This document shows positions 51,227-61,080 of a stretch of 64,000 nt of DNA, piece by piece. The translations under genes and the position numbers were made by a program. Origin of the DNA: Taxillus chinensis (lineage: Eukaryota > Streptophyta > Magnoliopsida > Santalales > Loranthaceae); the NCBI GenBank assembly GCA_023512835.1, contig CM042089.1, positions 21,456,438 through 21,520,437 of the forward strand, in the 5' to 3' direction. The first letter of the stretch is position 1, and each line of letters starts with the position of its first letter. The notes beneath the pieces are model-generated. The model saw nothing but the letters and a program-made list of their open reading frames with translations, was not told the DNA's origin and made no database searches.

Positions 51227-53374
51227 TGTGAAGACCCGTTCCTAAGTAAGGCTGGGAGCTAGAGCCAAATAGAGTTGAGCGTTGAGTTATTATTATTTTA
51301 ATATTCGGGTTTATTGATGTGTGTTATTATTATTATTTCTTTTAATATTTTGGGTTTAAAATTATTATGATGTTAATATTATTAATGTTATTATTGAAAT
51401 AATTGAGTTGTTTACATTGGAATTAGTTATTGTTACTATAAATATTTTAATGTAGAGATTTTAAATATTAATCATAATGTTATTATTAATTATTATTATG
51501 GATTATAATTATCATTATTATTATTAATACTAATAATATTACAATTTATATTATAATTAGTAATATAAAAGGAGGAGTTAGGGTAAAAAAAAAAACCTTA
51601 CATTCGTTGCGCGTGAACAGAATCTAGTTGGAGAGAGAGAGAGAGAGAGAGAGATAGAGCGTGTTGAAGATCTTGTGTTCTTGATCTCCCGAGTTCGAAT
51701 CGGGTAGGTGTTTCCTCATTATCGGTTATGCTAATATACGAAACGCAGATTTATGGGAATTAGTTATGTTAAACTTTCTTTTATGCGTATAAGTGGATGA
51801 GTATATGGGTATAGCTGTTTTTTTTTTGGGTATCGGTATTTCCGTATCGTGGTTGTGCGACACCGACGGTGCGTTGGTCGTGCGGGGTGGAGGAGACGGC
51901 GCGGAGGGCACCGGTTTGGGGTGCCGATTCCGGGCGGCGTCGCGTCTCGGGCTGTGCGGGGGAGGAGCGACGTTGAGGGCGCCGGTTTTGGGTGACGTGG
52001 CCATCGATCGGGTGCGCCGCACGGGGACGATGGAAGAGAAGGGCGGCGGCGACCGTGCCGCCCGGTGGCATCGGTCTTGCGCTCCTTGCGCGCCGCGCGC
52101 GCCGTGTAACGAGGCGGGGGTGTCGGAGACGGTGGTCTACACGGCCGTCGGGGGGTTGTCTGCGTGCCCGGGGTGGAGATGACGAGGAAGGGGGGAGGCG
52201 GTTTCGGTTCCGTTGGGTGGAAACCCTCCCCGACCCACGTGGCTAGTTTGGTGGGCTGGTCCAAAGGGACAGGCCATGCCTCCCTGGGCCGGCAATGAAA
52301 AAAAAAAACATAAGAATAGAAAAAAAAATAATAATAGTAATAATAGGAATAATGATAACAATAATTACTATGAACCTAGATGAGAATATGTATTGTTAGA
52401 GATTGATTTTATTAGTTTAATGGAATAAAATGTTGTTTGGTTCGATCGCATAAATTGATGTTTGAGGCGTTGAGTATTTGTTTGGATATTAAATATGTAT
52501 GTGTGTATACTACTTGCGGATAGTGTAATTGGTGAATTAAATGTTTTGTAATGGTGTTGTATGAAATTCGATTGTTGGGATATTTTGGTTTGACTGATTT
52601 TGTGTGTGGACTTCGCGATGAATTTGGTGAGTTAACCGTGGGTCCCACATAAGGTCGGCAAGAGGTCATAGGTCCCCTATGTGGCTGGTTAACTTAGGTC
52701 CCATATGTGGCGGGTTGACGTTAGGGACACCATGGGTCCCACATATGGCGATCTAGTAGCAATCGAAACTCCTGGAGTTGATGGCGGGGATTTCCTTGGG
52801 TGATTGATTAGCCGGTGTGAGCCTTTGATGATTTGAAATCGATGTGATTTATTTGTAATTGGGTGGAATTTATTTGTGTTGGAGTGTGACACTACACTGG
52901 CACATGCATTCACCGATCATATAGTCCTAGGAATGTGAATAAAAGGATAGTGGAGTCGGGGAATTACCTACTGGGTACTTGTGCTCACCCTACTTTATTT
53001 TTATTTTCCTACAAGTTATAGGGAGTAGTTGTTGGAGCCACAACGGAGCTGGGCGGGACCTCTTTATGTAGGATATTCCGTAGACTTATTTAATTTGTTT
53101 ATTTCCTTTTCGGACTCCGGTCCGTGACGATTGTATTAACTGGGTAGCCGAACTTGTTACTTCATGTTTATGGTTGTTGATCGAGTTCAAGAATATTGTT
53201 TGGCACTAGTTTAATTGTTGGTTGATTGCATGTTGTGTTTGGGTCATTGGTAAGTACAACGCTACCCCTGTTGTAGTATTGTATAGGTATAGTCTCCAAC
53301 CCCTCGACCCCTGGAGGGGGCTGAGGGGCGTCACGTTCCCAATTCCGTGGCTTTCGGAATTTGAGGGCGTGACA
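51227..53374 (+). repeat. 3' LTR of element A
   Basis: 2148 bp, aligned with the 5' LTR over its whole length. The first 330 bases are almost identical; more changes lie in the GC-rich part. The donor-like site is CGG|GTAGGTG here (51704) and the acceptor is TTTCCTACAAG ending at 53015. Confidence 0.9.
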
Positions 53375-53484
53375 AGATTTTCTTCCATCGGTTTAGGAAC
53401 ATAATATTATTCCCGATTTTACGTTATCACCACTTCATATAATATGTCATACAAGACATCAAACCATATATGTTTATTTATTGT

Positions 53485-53539
53485 CCCAAGACTTAACCTT
53501 GGGTTTATTGTCTTGTTTATGCACAAGACTTAACTTGTG
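53485..53539. repeat. two adjacent short palindromes
   Basis: CCCAAGACTTAACCTTGGG (53485-53503) and CACAAGACTTAACTTGTG (53522-53539) share the core AAGACTTAAC and each fold on themselves. They lie inside LTR B, right next to the GC-rich cassette. Confidence 0.6.
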
Positions 53540-53559
53540 GTCAAGACACGTGTATATGC

Positions 53560-54013
53560 ATTGGCTGCCTACACATCAACCCAGGCCCGATCTGGCCTTG
53601 GAGGAAACGCACTCGAAGAACCTGTCGATGAGGACGGTGCAGACCAATTCGTTGACCGTGCGCACCAGGAAAAAGCTGTCGGAGGTGAACACGATCCCGC
53701 CTTGGAAGAGGCAAACTGGAGAGATCTCGTCGAGGAGGAAGGTTCGGCATTGACTGTCCGATCACGCGCCAGGGGAAGGTCGTCGGAGCGAGCTCGCCGG
53801 CCGAAGAAAACGCGGCGCAGAAGCCGGCCGAGGAAGACAATCCGGCCCCGTTCCGATTGCGTGTGCCAGGAAAAGAAAACCGCCGTAGTGAAGCACCGGC
53901 CAACCGAAGTCATCCCTGAGAAGCCACGGTGTGAAGCCTCCCATTCCGTCGCGCGGATCGTAGATGAACACGCCCAAGATCGACATATGGCCGATAGCCA
54001 TCCCAGCCCATGA
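53560..54013. other. GC-rich, open-frame cassette inside LTR B
   Basis: About 450 bp of sharply higher GC content. The plus strand is open for 158 codons (53537-54013). The minus strand has a run with gene-like third-position GC (GGIVFTSDSFFLVRTVNELV, near 53600-53700) and another open stretch (MSILGVFIYDPRDGMGGFTP). I recognise none as a known protein. LTRs A and B' have different GC-rich blocks at the same place. Confidence 0.5.
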
Positions 54014-54015
54014 AG

Positions 54016-54064
54016 GGGATATATATATATATATATATGTGTGTGTATGTGTGTGTGTGTGTGT
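54016..54064. repeat. (AT)n(GT)n compound microsatellite
   Basis: About 9 AT units pass into GT-rich units, inside LTR B. Confidence 0.85.
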
Positions 54065-54307
54065 ATTTGCACACAAAAGTAGGATTAGGTATATATATTG
54101 GTTTCCTCTAAGTCCACATAAAGGAATAACGAAGCGTTCATGTAAAAGAATAACGAATGATTAAGGTTCACCTACCTGAAATTCAAACTCGAGGGATCGC
54201 CGGAGCACCACAACTTCAATCCAATGCTCTTCCCTCACCAAAACTCTGGAAGACACACAACAGATATAGACGTAGGTTTTTTTTTTTTACCCTAGGTTTC
54301 CATAGAG

Positions 54308-54308
<1 letters not shown>

Positions 54309-54353
<45 letters not shown>

Positions 54354-54362
54354 ATAGAGGAA

Positions 54363-54410
<48 letters not shown>
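54309..54410. repeat. two long (TA)n tracts
   Basis: Two (TA)n runs of about 40 bp (54310-54351 and 54367-54408) are separated by CTATAGAGGAATATT, in the U3 part of LTR B. Confidence 0.85.
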
Positions 54411-54414
<4 letters not shown>

Positions 54415-55000
54415 TCTAATAATAATAATAACCTTAAAATAACCTTAAAGAATAATCAAGAGATAATAATAATATTACAATAATAATAACTCAAAATATT
54501 ATAATAATTTTATTAGTAATAATAATAGCATAATAATAATAATGCTAAACTTTAAATATTAAAGTACTTATATTTATAAGAATAATATAATCATAATAAA
54601 AATAAACCCAATAATTACATCAATAATAATAATTATCATAACCTTAATTATTATGATAATAATAATTCAAATATTTAAATAATCAAATTAATAGTATTAG
54701 CATCATGATAACAATAACTCAAAATATTAAAATAATTATAATAACAATGACATGGCAATAGGCTCAAAATAATAAAAATAATAATAATAATAATTCAAAA
54801 CGCTCACGCTACCAAATAAGTATCCCTCAATCTATTCAGAGGCTAACTTTAAACTCATACAGGTACAGGTCTTTACATGTACAATCATCAGGACTCAGTC
54901 TGCAAACAAACATCAAGACCCAGCCTGCCCACACAGGACAGCTTGTCCACGATCCTCAATAGCATCCCAGCTCAGGGTACTTAACCTTACCACAGCGCTA

Positions 55001-55132
55001 TATGCCCGGACACAGTGCCACACAGGCATGCCATCGGCGCATATGTCTGCCATGGCCACAACGCAATATGCCCGACCACAATGCCACACAGGCCTACCAT
55101 TGGCGCATATGTCTGCCCCATCAACCACATAG
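55001..55132. repeat. 66-bp tandem repeat, two copies, in LTR C
   Basis: TATGCCCGGACACAGTGCCA (55001) recurs as TATGCCCGACCACAATGCCA (55067). Each copy continues through CACAGGC and GGCGCATATGTCTGCC. It takes the place that the GGTCCCATATGTGGC repeats have in LTRs A and B. Confidence 0.65.
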
Positions 55133-56906
55133 TATCATCTGTGCTTCACGGTGAGAACCCAATAAGTCATAGAACTCAAGCCCCAATTTCTCAAACCAAT
55201 ATACAAACACCAATATGGCATTAAGGTTCATCATACTCCCTTCATAACTGAAGTCAGTCTTCACAAATCAATCATCATTCCTTGACCAAGGAAGGAGATA
55301 CCCATAAGAGTTGTTTTCTTGAAATAAAAAGTCCCGGCATTTGGTTCCCATATCATAACTAAGATAATCTGATTTTTGAGGATTTTTCTGAGATGTCTAA
55401 TCCTACTTTCCAAAAATTCACCTCTACGAAAAACTGGATTTTTTTCGAGATTTTACACTAAATCCCAATTTTCACATTTTGAAGGAGTGAGAATTTAATT
55501 TTCTAGTATTTTTCTTTGAATCCAAATGGGGGGTATTTCGTTATTTACATTGTAACTTAAGTATAGTACTTGAGGCATAATGGTTTACAATGTAAATGGT
55601 CCAGTCCAGTGTAGTTGTACTGGCTCGAAGCTGTAGAACTGCCTGACTCGTAGCTTCAGGACTGCGATTCGTAGCTGAGGAACTGCGACTCGTAGCTGCG
55701 GAATTGCGGCCTTGAAGACTCGAAGCTATGACCTTCGACCTTCAACCTTCAACCCTACGACTACGGATCTACGGATCTACGGATCTTCGACCCTATGAAT
55801 ATAGATCTTCGACCCTTCGACCCAAATCTTCAGGTTTTCGTCCTTTCAACCCTATAGTTCGCCCATGGTACTGTTCATTGTCGTTTTGCCTGTTCTTCGT
55901 CTGGAATCAACCCAGCGACCCCCAGACGCTCCCAAACACATGTTTTACACAACAAACTACAATATCTACCTCAAAATGCGTCCTGAATGCCTCTAAATTG
56001 CACAGTAACAACAGAAATACGCACATAATTGCAGATTTCCAGAAATCTAGATCTAAATCCAAATTTCCATGGTTGACTTCTCAACCCTCATGGAATACGT
56101 AGTTAAATAACTCTAGATCACATAAACACATATAAAACCGATATAAATCAGTTCTTAACCACAGATCTTATGCTAAACCATTAAATCTAACCCAAAATTG
56201 GGTTTCCCCCAAAACCTAGGGTTCATGCTAAATTCCATAAATCATGCAAAATTTGTGCATACCAAAGACAAAATCAAGATAAGAAGTTTAAGGACACATA
56301 CCTGGAGTGATTCTTTGAGCTCCACGAACCCAAATCGCCAAGGCTTCAAGCTTCCAAGTTCTCTCTCGCAAACGCATAAACGTGATAGCGTAAAGTGAAA
56401 GCTCTTACTTTTCATTCTATTTATATTTCTGCCAATCATTGACCACTAAATGACCCAGTCAATAATTGACCTAGTTAATCATTGACCTCCCAACACAATA
56501 ATTGACCTCTAAGGTCCCGAACTCCAAATTGAGTCAAATTACAGTCAAAACGCTCGAAATGACGAGTACAATACTATTCAGATATTATTACAGTCAAATG
56601 GCCGCTCAAATGCAAAGTCAACCAATAAAGCCCGAAAAGTCGACAATCGGGCCACTCGGGGCCCCTACTCGGAATCGGGCTCAAGTATTATCAAAATGCT
56701 CACATCGACGACTACACTACCGTCCAAGTAGTTGCATTCCAATAGAATGACTATCTCTTAACACTACCCAAATACGAGTCTTTACACAAACCACCTTATG
56801 CCAATTATAAGACATCCTATTATATTGAAGATACTCATAGACAAGGCTAGTTGACATATTATCCTTTGTGATCGATAAGAAAATTGCAAAGTGATATCAT
56901 GTGTTT

Positions 56907-57960
56907 TGTAGAGACCTGTGTTTGGGTTGACTTATGAGATAGTCTTTATTTGGTAATGAATATATCTAGTTGGTATTGTGCTCAGCGATACGAGCATTTT
57001 GGCAGTAATTATGTCTAATTTAGAGTTCGGGACCCTAGAAGGCTAGTTGTATAATTTTGGGTGTTTATTAATTAAAGAAATTAGCATAAAATATAAATAT
57101 AGGAGAGAAAAAAAACTCCCAACGTGCGTCATTTGCATTTCCCGACCTTGGTGAAAGGGAGAGCGTAGAGAGAGCTTGGAAATGGAGATTGCTGGCTTGG
57201 AGCTCGGGATTTGTGGTTGATTCATTTGTGAATCCTTACCAAGTAGGTGTTCCTGAACTTTCTATTTGATTTTTGTTCTTGATATGCATGACTTTGGCAT
57301 GATTTATGAGATTTAACATGAACCCTAGGTTTTGGGGGAAATCTAATTTTGGGTTGAATCTAATGGTTTAGTATATAATATGTGGTTAAGATCTAATATG
57401 GATAGTTTTGGATATGTGTATTTGTGATCTAGGGTTTTATGACTGTGTATTGCATGAGGGCTGTGAGGGAAACCATGAAAATTTGTATATAGATATAGAT
57501 AGATATAATTTGTGTATATATATATATATTACTATTGTTACTGTGCGATTTAGAGACGTTTATGACGCGTTTTGATGTGTATATTGTAGTTTATTAAGTG
57601 AAAGTGTGTTTGTGGGTCGTTAGGTTGATTTCAGATGAAGAATAGGCTAAAACGACAATGAAAAGTACTCCTTAGCAAACTGTTAGGTTGGCAACACGTT
57701 AAGAGTTAAGGGTCGAAGGGTTGAAGGTTTGGGTCGAATGTTCGAAGGGTTGAGCAGCTTTGAGTTAGAGTAACTTTAAGCTAGCAACTTCGAGTCAGAG
57801 CAGCTTCAAGCTAACAGCTTTGAGTTAGTAGCTTCGAGTCAGAATTTCGAGTCAGGATCTTCGAGGCAGTTCTTCGGGTTGAACCTTTGAGGCAGGGCTT
57901 CAAGCTTCAAGGCAAGGTTTCTAGGAAGCTTTTTAAGGTTGATCCTTCCGAGCTATTCTT
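56907..57960 (+). mobile_element. second LTR of family C (plus), 3'-truncated
   Basis: It starts TGTAGAGACCTGTGTTTGGG. From 57260 it is the reverse complement of LTR C at 55600-56330; shared blocks include AACCCTAGGTTTTGGGGGAA, TAATGGTTTAG and a TTCGAAGGGTTGA-rich part. It is head to head with LTR C across a 120-bp spacer (56787-56906). The donor-like site CAA|GTAGGTG lies at 57243. The 3' third, including the end, is missing before the copia relic. Confidence 0.6.
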
Positions 57961-58085
57961 ATTTACTCTAATTTATAAGTCAAAAAGGGACCTTGGTTCA
58001 ACATTCTTGTCCTCACACTTCCCAATAAAATAGACAACCTAAATGAAAACATTGTCATATACTTGATTTTGTTCGTGTTCTTTTT

Positions 58086-59520
58086 TTGGCCTCTTATCCA
58101 AAAAAACATTCGGGGTGAAGCAGCTCTTACTACCATCTACAACATTAATAGAGTTACTACCTTAGTTCTCCAAAATTTATCCCCTTTTGAAAAATAATTT
58201 CATAACCCTCCTACTATCCCATTCTTAAACCTTTCGAATGTGCCTATTTTCTTCTTCTACAGCCCCATGAACGTATGAAATTAGAACCACGTGCTTGCTT
58301 ATGTTGCTTTATTAGGTATGTAACTGAACACATATCATATTATTATTGGGATCTTATTACAAATAAACTTCACATATTTTGTCATGTCACCTTTTGGGAA
58401 AATACTATGTTTTTATCTTTGTCTAAATTTTCACCACTTTGTCAATACTAACTATGTTTTTCATTGATTTCTCAATTGATTTGTTTCTAAGTTATAATAT
58501 AACTTATTCTAATATGGTCAATATTTGGCCCTCCCACTTTCTCCTATTGATCCTGCTTTAATTATTGATCATGTAGATGTATTGATACCTACCTATGACA
58601 CCTCTCTTTGTTGTTCTACCAAGGTGAAAGAAACCCTTTTATCACCTTATTGATTTATATTGTTATTATGCAATTAAAATGTTTCATGAGCCTCGTACTT
58701 ATCATAACATTGACCCTCTTTAGCAGCAAGTTATAATTGAAGAACTTCAAGTTTTTAGAGAAAACTCATACTTGTGACTTACTCGATCTTCTTCCTAACA
58801 AGTCCCCTATTAGCTTTAAATGGATTAATAAAATGAAGACTTGTTCTAATGGGTCTATTGAGCACTAAAAGGCTCAGTTAGTAACCAAAGGTTATACATC
58901 AGTTCATAGCTATTAACTACTGATGAACTACAAATCATTGTTGAACTACAACATCACTTATCACTTATTTTTCATAGTTCTTCAGATACTTCGATATATT
59001 AAAGGAACTCTATTTTATGGTGTATGTTTTTTTCTCACTCCTCTAGGGTTTTTTGGCTACTTTGATGTTGATTGGGTTAGTAATCCAACAAATTATCATT
59101 TTATTACTGATTACTATTTTTTCTTAGAAGATTCTCTTATTTGTTATCATAGCAACAAGCAAACATTCATTATGCATTTCAACACAAAAATTGAGTACTA
59201 TGCATTAGTTGATGCTACATTTGAATTACTTTGGTTATAATGGTTACTCTTTGATATGGGCATCACACAATATTACTCTATTATGATTTATTGTGACAAT
59301 TAAAGTACTATACAAATCGCTCATAATGAAGTTTTTATAAGCGTACCAAAAACATTAAAATTAATCGTCATTTTACTGTCATCAAGTTATTCGAAGCATT
59401 ATTCTTTTACTTTCTATTTCCTCAACTAACCCAGCCACTAATATTTTCACTAAAATTCACCCTCCCACGTTAGTAAAGTCAAGTTGACACTCACTATCCC
59501 ATCTTGAGTTTAGTCAAGCT
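58086..59520 (+). pseudogene. Ty1/copia pol relic
   Basis: Fragments in several frames: integrase end (TLVLQNLSPFEK near 58155), a short RT piece (KARLVTKGY-like, near 58868), then RNase H, best in 58923-59240 (LRYIKGTLFYGV ... CYHSNKQTFIMHFNTKIEYY). DMGITQYYS and IYCDN follow near 59255-59300, and NIFTKIHPP at about 59437. The order and motifs are those of copia pol. Stops and deletions make it inactive. It ends about 500 bp before the SEC61 alpha TATA box. Confidence 0.8.
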
Positions 59521-59917
59521 GGCACCGACTAAAATTACAGTTCCATTATGTTTGATACATTATTTTTTTTAATAAAGTGATACTTTATTTAAATTATAGT
59601 TTAAATAAAGTATAGGCTAGCCAGTTTTTCTAAAACATTTTAAAATATTTTCTGTTTATAAAATCAAACTCATTTTTTATGAAATTCAATTTAATTTAAT
59701 TTAACTAGTTTCTTATTTCTTTGATGATACTAATACTGTGATAAATTTTGTATGTTTGATATATCGGATGCTCTTAGCATGGATTTTTTTTCCATAATAA
59801 ATTAATAATCTTCCTCCGTTGACCAAGGAAAAAGCAGAAAAAAAGTCCACCTAAACTCTTGACTAATTCACATAAATGAACGGGCATTTCGGTGTTTCAT
59901 CCACAGTATCCTTCTCA

Positions 59918-59927
59918 CCACGTCATC
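59918..59927 (+). promoter_or_regulatory. plant UPR element core CCACGTCATC
   Basis: It matches the right part of the plant unfolded-protein-response element described in ER-chaperone promoters (ATTGG-TCCACGTCATC). It lies about 95 bp upstream of the TATA box of SEC61 alpha. Confidence 0.6.
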
Positions 59928-59938
59928 TATACTTCAGA

Positions 59939-59957
59939 CGTGGCGATGTTCCATTGG
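59939..59957 (-). promoter_or_regulatory. ERSE (CCAAT-N9-CCACG), reverse orientation
   Basis: The plus strand reads CGTGG, nine bases (CGATGTTCC), ATTGG. The minus strand is therefore CCAAT-N9-CCACG, the exact ER stress response element bound by bZIP factors with NF-Y. It is 64 bp upstream of the TATA box. Confidence 0.7.
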
Positions 59958-60020
59958 TCTCCATTTGTCGTTTGTGGCTACGTGTTTTATTAAAATGTTA
60001 ATTTATAATATTGATTTTTC

Positions 60021-60030
60021 TTTATATATA
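60021..60030 (+). promoter_or_regulatory. TATA box of SEC61 alpha
   Basis: TTTATATATA in an otherwise T-rich zone. Transcription would start around 60050-60060 (ATTCAATTCATTCAACG). The leader contains TTTAGGGTTC at about 60109, a telo-box-like word. Confidence 0.55.
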
Positions 60031-60197
60031 CTTATATTTACCTTTTTTTTCATTCAATTCATTCAACGCCTTCATTTGAGGGGCGAGAGACTCCGAGAGC
60101 GACCTTTTTTTAGGGTTCTTCATATTTTACGATCCATATGCGAATCGTTCGTCTCTGATTCTTATTTTCCTGGATCATCGTACTTTGCGTTCTAGAG

Positions 60198-61050
60198 GTT
60201 CGTTTCCGATTCTGGATCTCTAATTTCATCTTTTTCGTCTCTTGTTCGTAGATCTTGATATCGATTCTGGTTTCTTGATGTGCTTTTTGATCGATCCGTG
60301 CATTTCAACCGTTGTTTCGAGCTGGGATTGTTTTGTCTTAGGAAAAAAATCGAAGAATTGAGTTGTTTGGATCCCCCTACATCTGTTGTTTAGCTTAATT
60401 GAATCGAAATCAGGGCTTGCTTCCGTATTGGGAGATTACCAGGAGTTGAATGTGAACTGTCCAGTTATTTCTGATCCGGTTGAAATTCCGTTTTAATATA
60501 TGTATATCTTTATATGCCTTGTATGTCTTGGTTTTGTCGTTCTATAAGAACTCGATATAAGGAAAAAAAATGAAATTTGTCATCTTTAAATTTAAATGAG
60601 TCTACCAGCAATTTGGCAAAACCCAAGTGAACCCAATAATTTAAATTTTGTCTCATCTTTAATTCTAAAGACTATGGTTTTGGGTTCAAGATCTTTAACT
60701 CAAAATTATTAAATGAAATCTTTAAATTTTGTTGGGTTTTGTTATCGAAGAGATGACTCTCATGATCCTTTTTCCTTGTTCCACTTGAATCCACTCGAAA
60801 GTGCAACAATGATTCTGGAAAAAATATGGGTTAGTCTTATCAGTCTAATTTGTATAAAGCAATTGAATGTAATGGCATTTTCATTTTTTTTAATTAAATG
60901 TGGATGTTCTCTTTCCATTCGAGGATATTATGATTGAATAACATAGATTTTGTCGCATAAATGCTGTTGTAATAACCTTTTTTCCCTGTTCCTTAAAATT
61001 GCTTCATGTTATGTCCCTGATCACTGATAGTTATCTTGTGCTTCTTCTAG
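60198..61050 (+). other. probable 5' UTR intron of SEC61 alpha
   Basis: A donor-like GAG|GTTCGT at 60198 and the acceptor GTGCTTCTTCTAG|G at 61050, 30 bp before the ATG. T-rich with several upstream ATGs that splicing would remove. The acceptor is convincing, the exact donor less so. Confidence 0.45.
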
Positions 61051-61080
61051 GTTTCCTTGGCTTAACTTGGAGAGGAAAAA

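Larger units (their letters stand above)
43607..53374 (+). mobile_element. full-length Ty3/gypsy element A (Tekay/Del-like chromovirus)
   Basis: A 9768-bp element: 5' LTR, primer-binding site, broken gag-pol, polypurine tract, 3' LTR. Domain order gag - zinc knuckle - protease - RT - RNase H - integrase identifies Ty3/gypsy. The long LTRs and a chromodomain-like C-terminus (EAPVRILDQ ... RVLWRHRN) suggest the Tekay/Del lineage. The LTRs differ by scattered substitutions and small indels, a few percent by eye, so insertion is fairly recent. The flanks (GTATT left, AGATT right) are not a clean 5-bp duplication. Many frameshifts make it non-autonomous as assembled. Confidence 0.85.
42395..54877 (-). 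mobile_element. solo LTR B (minus), split by element A
   Basis: The LTR is 42395-43606 joined to 53375-54877, about 2.7 kb. On the minus strand it starts TGTAAAGACCTG at 54877 and ends GGATTTGGGGGCGTGACA at 42395. Target duplication TGTAC occurs at 42390-42394 and 54878-54882. The 3' third is nearly the same as LTR B' near the start of the window. It contains long (TA)n tracts, a GC-rich cassette (53560-54013), a donor CAG|GTAGGTG at 54175 and an acceptor TTTCCTACAG ending at 42730. Confidence 0.8.
41906..56786 (-). mobile_element. solo LTR C (minus), split by nested insertions
   Basis: The LTR is 41906-42394 joined to 54878-56786 (about 2.4 kb). On the minus strand it starts TGTAAAGACTCG at 56786 and ends ...TTGGGGGCGTAACA at 41906. 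Target duplication CAAAC occurs at 41901-41905 and 56787-56791. The inner boundaries carry the duplication of LTR B (TGTAC). It contains a 66-bp tandem repeat, TTCGACC/CTACGGATC simple repeats, and putative splice signals (CCAG|GTATGTG at 56301, CTTTTTCAG ending at 42268). It has no coding capacity. A perfect duplication with no internal region shows it formed by LTR-LTR recombination. Confidence 0.75.

Noticed and set aside
53569..54076. 167-codon minus-strand ORF in LTR B
   Set aside because: Frames on both strands are open; the low-complexity start derives from a (TA)n(TG)n tract. Described as a cassette, not a CDS.
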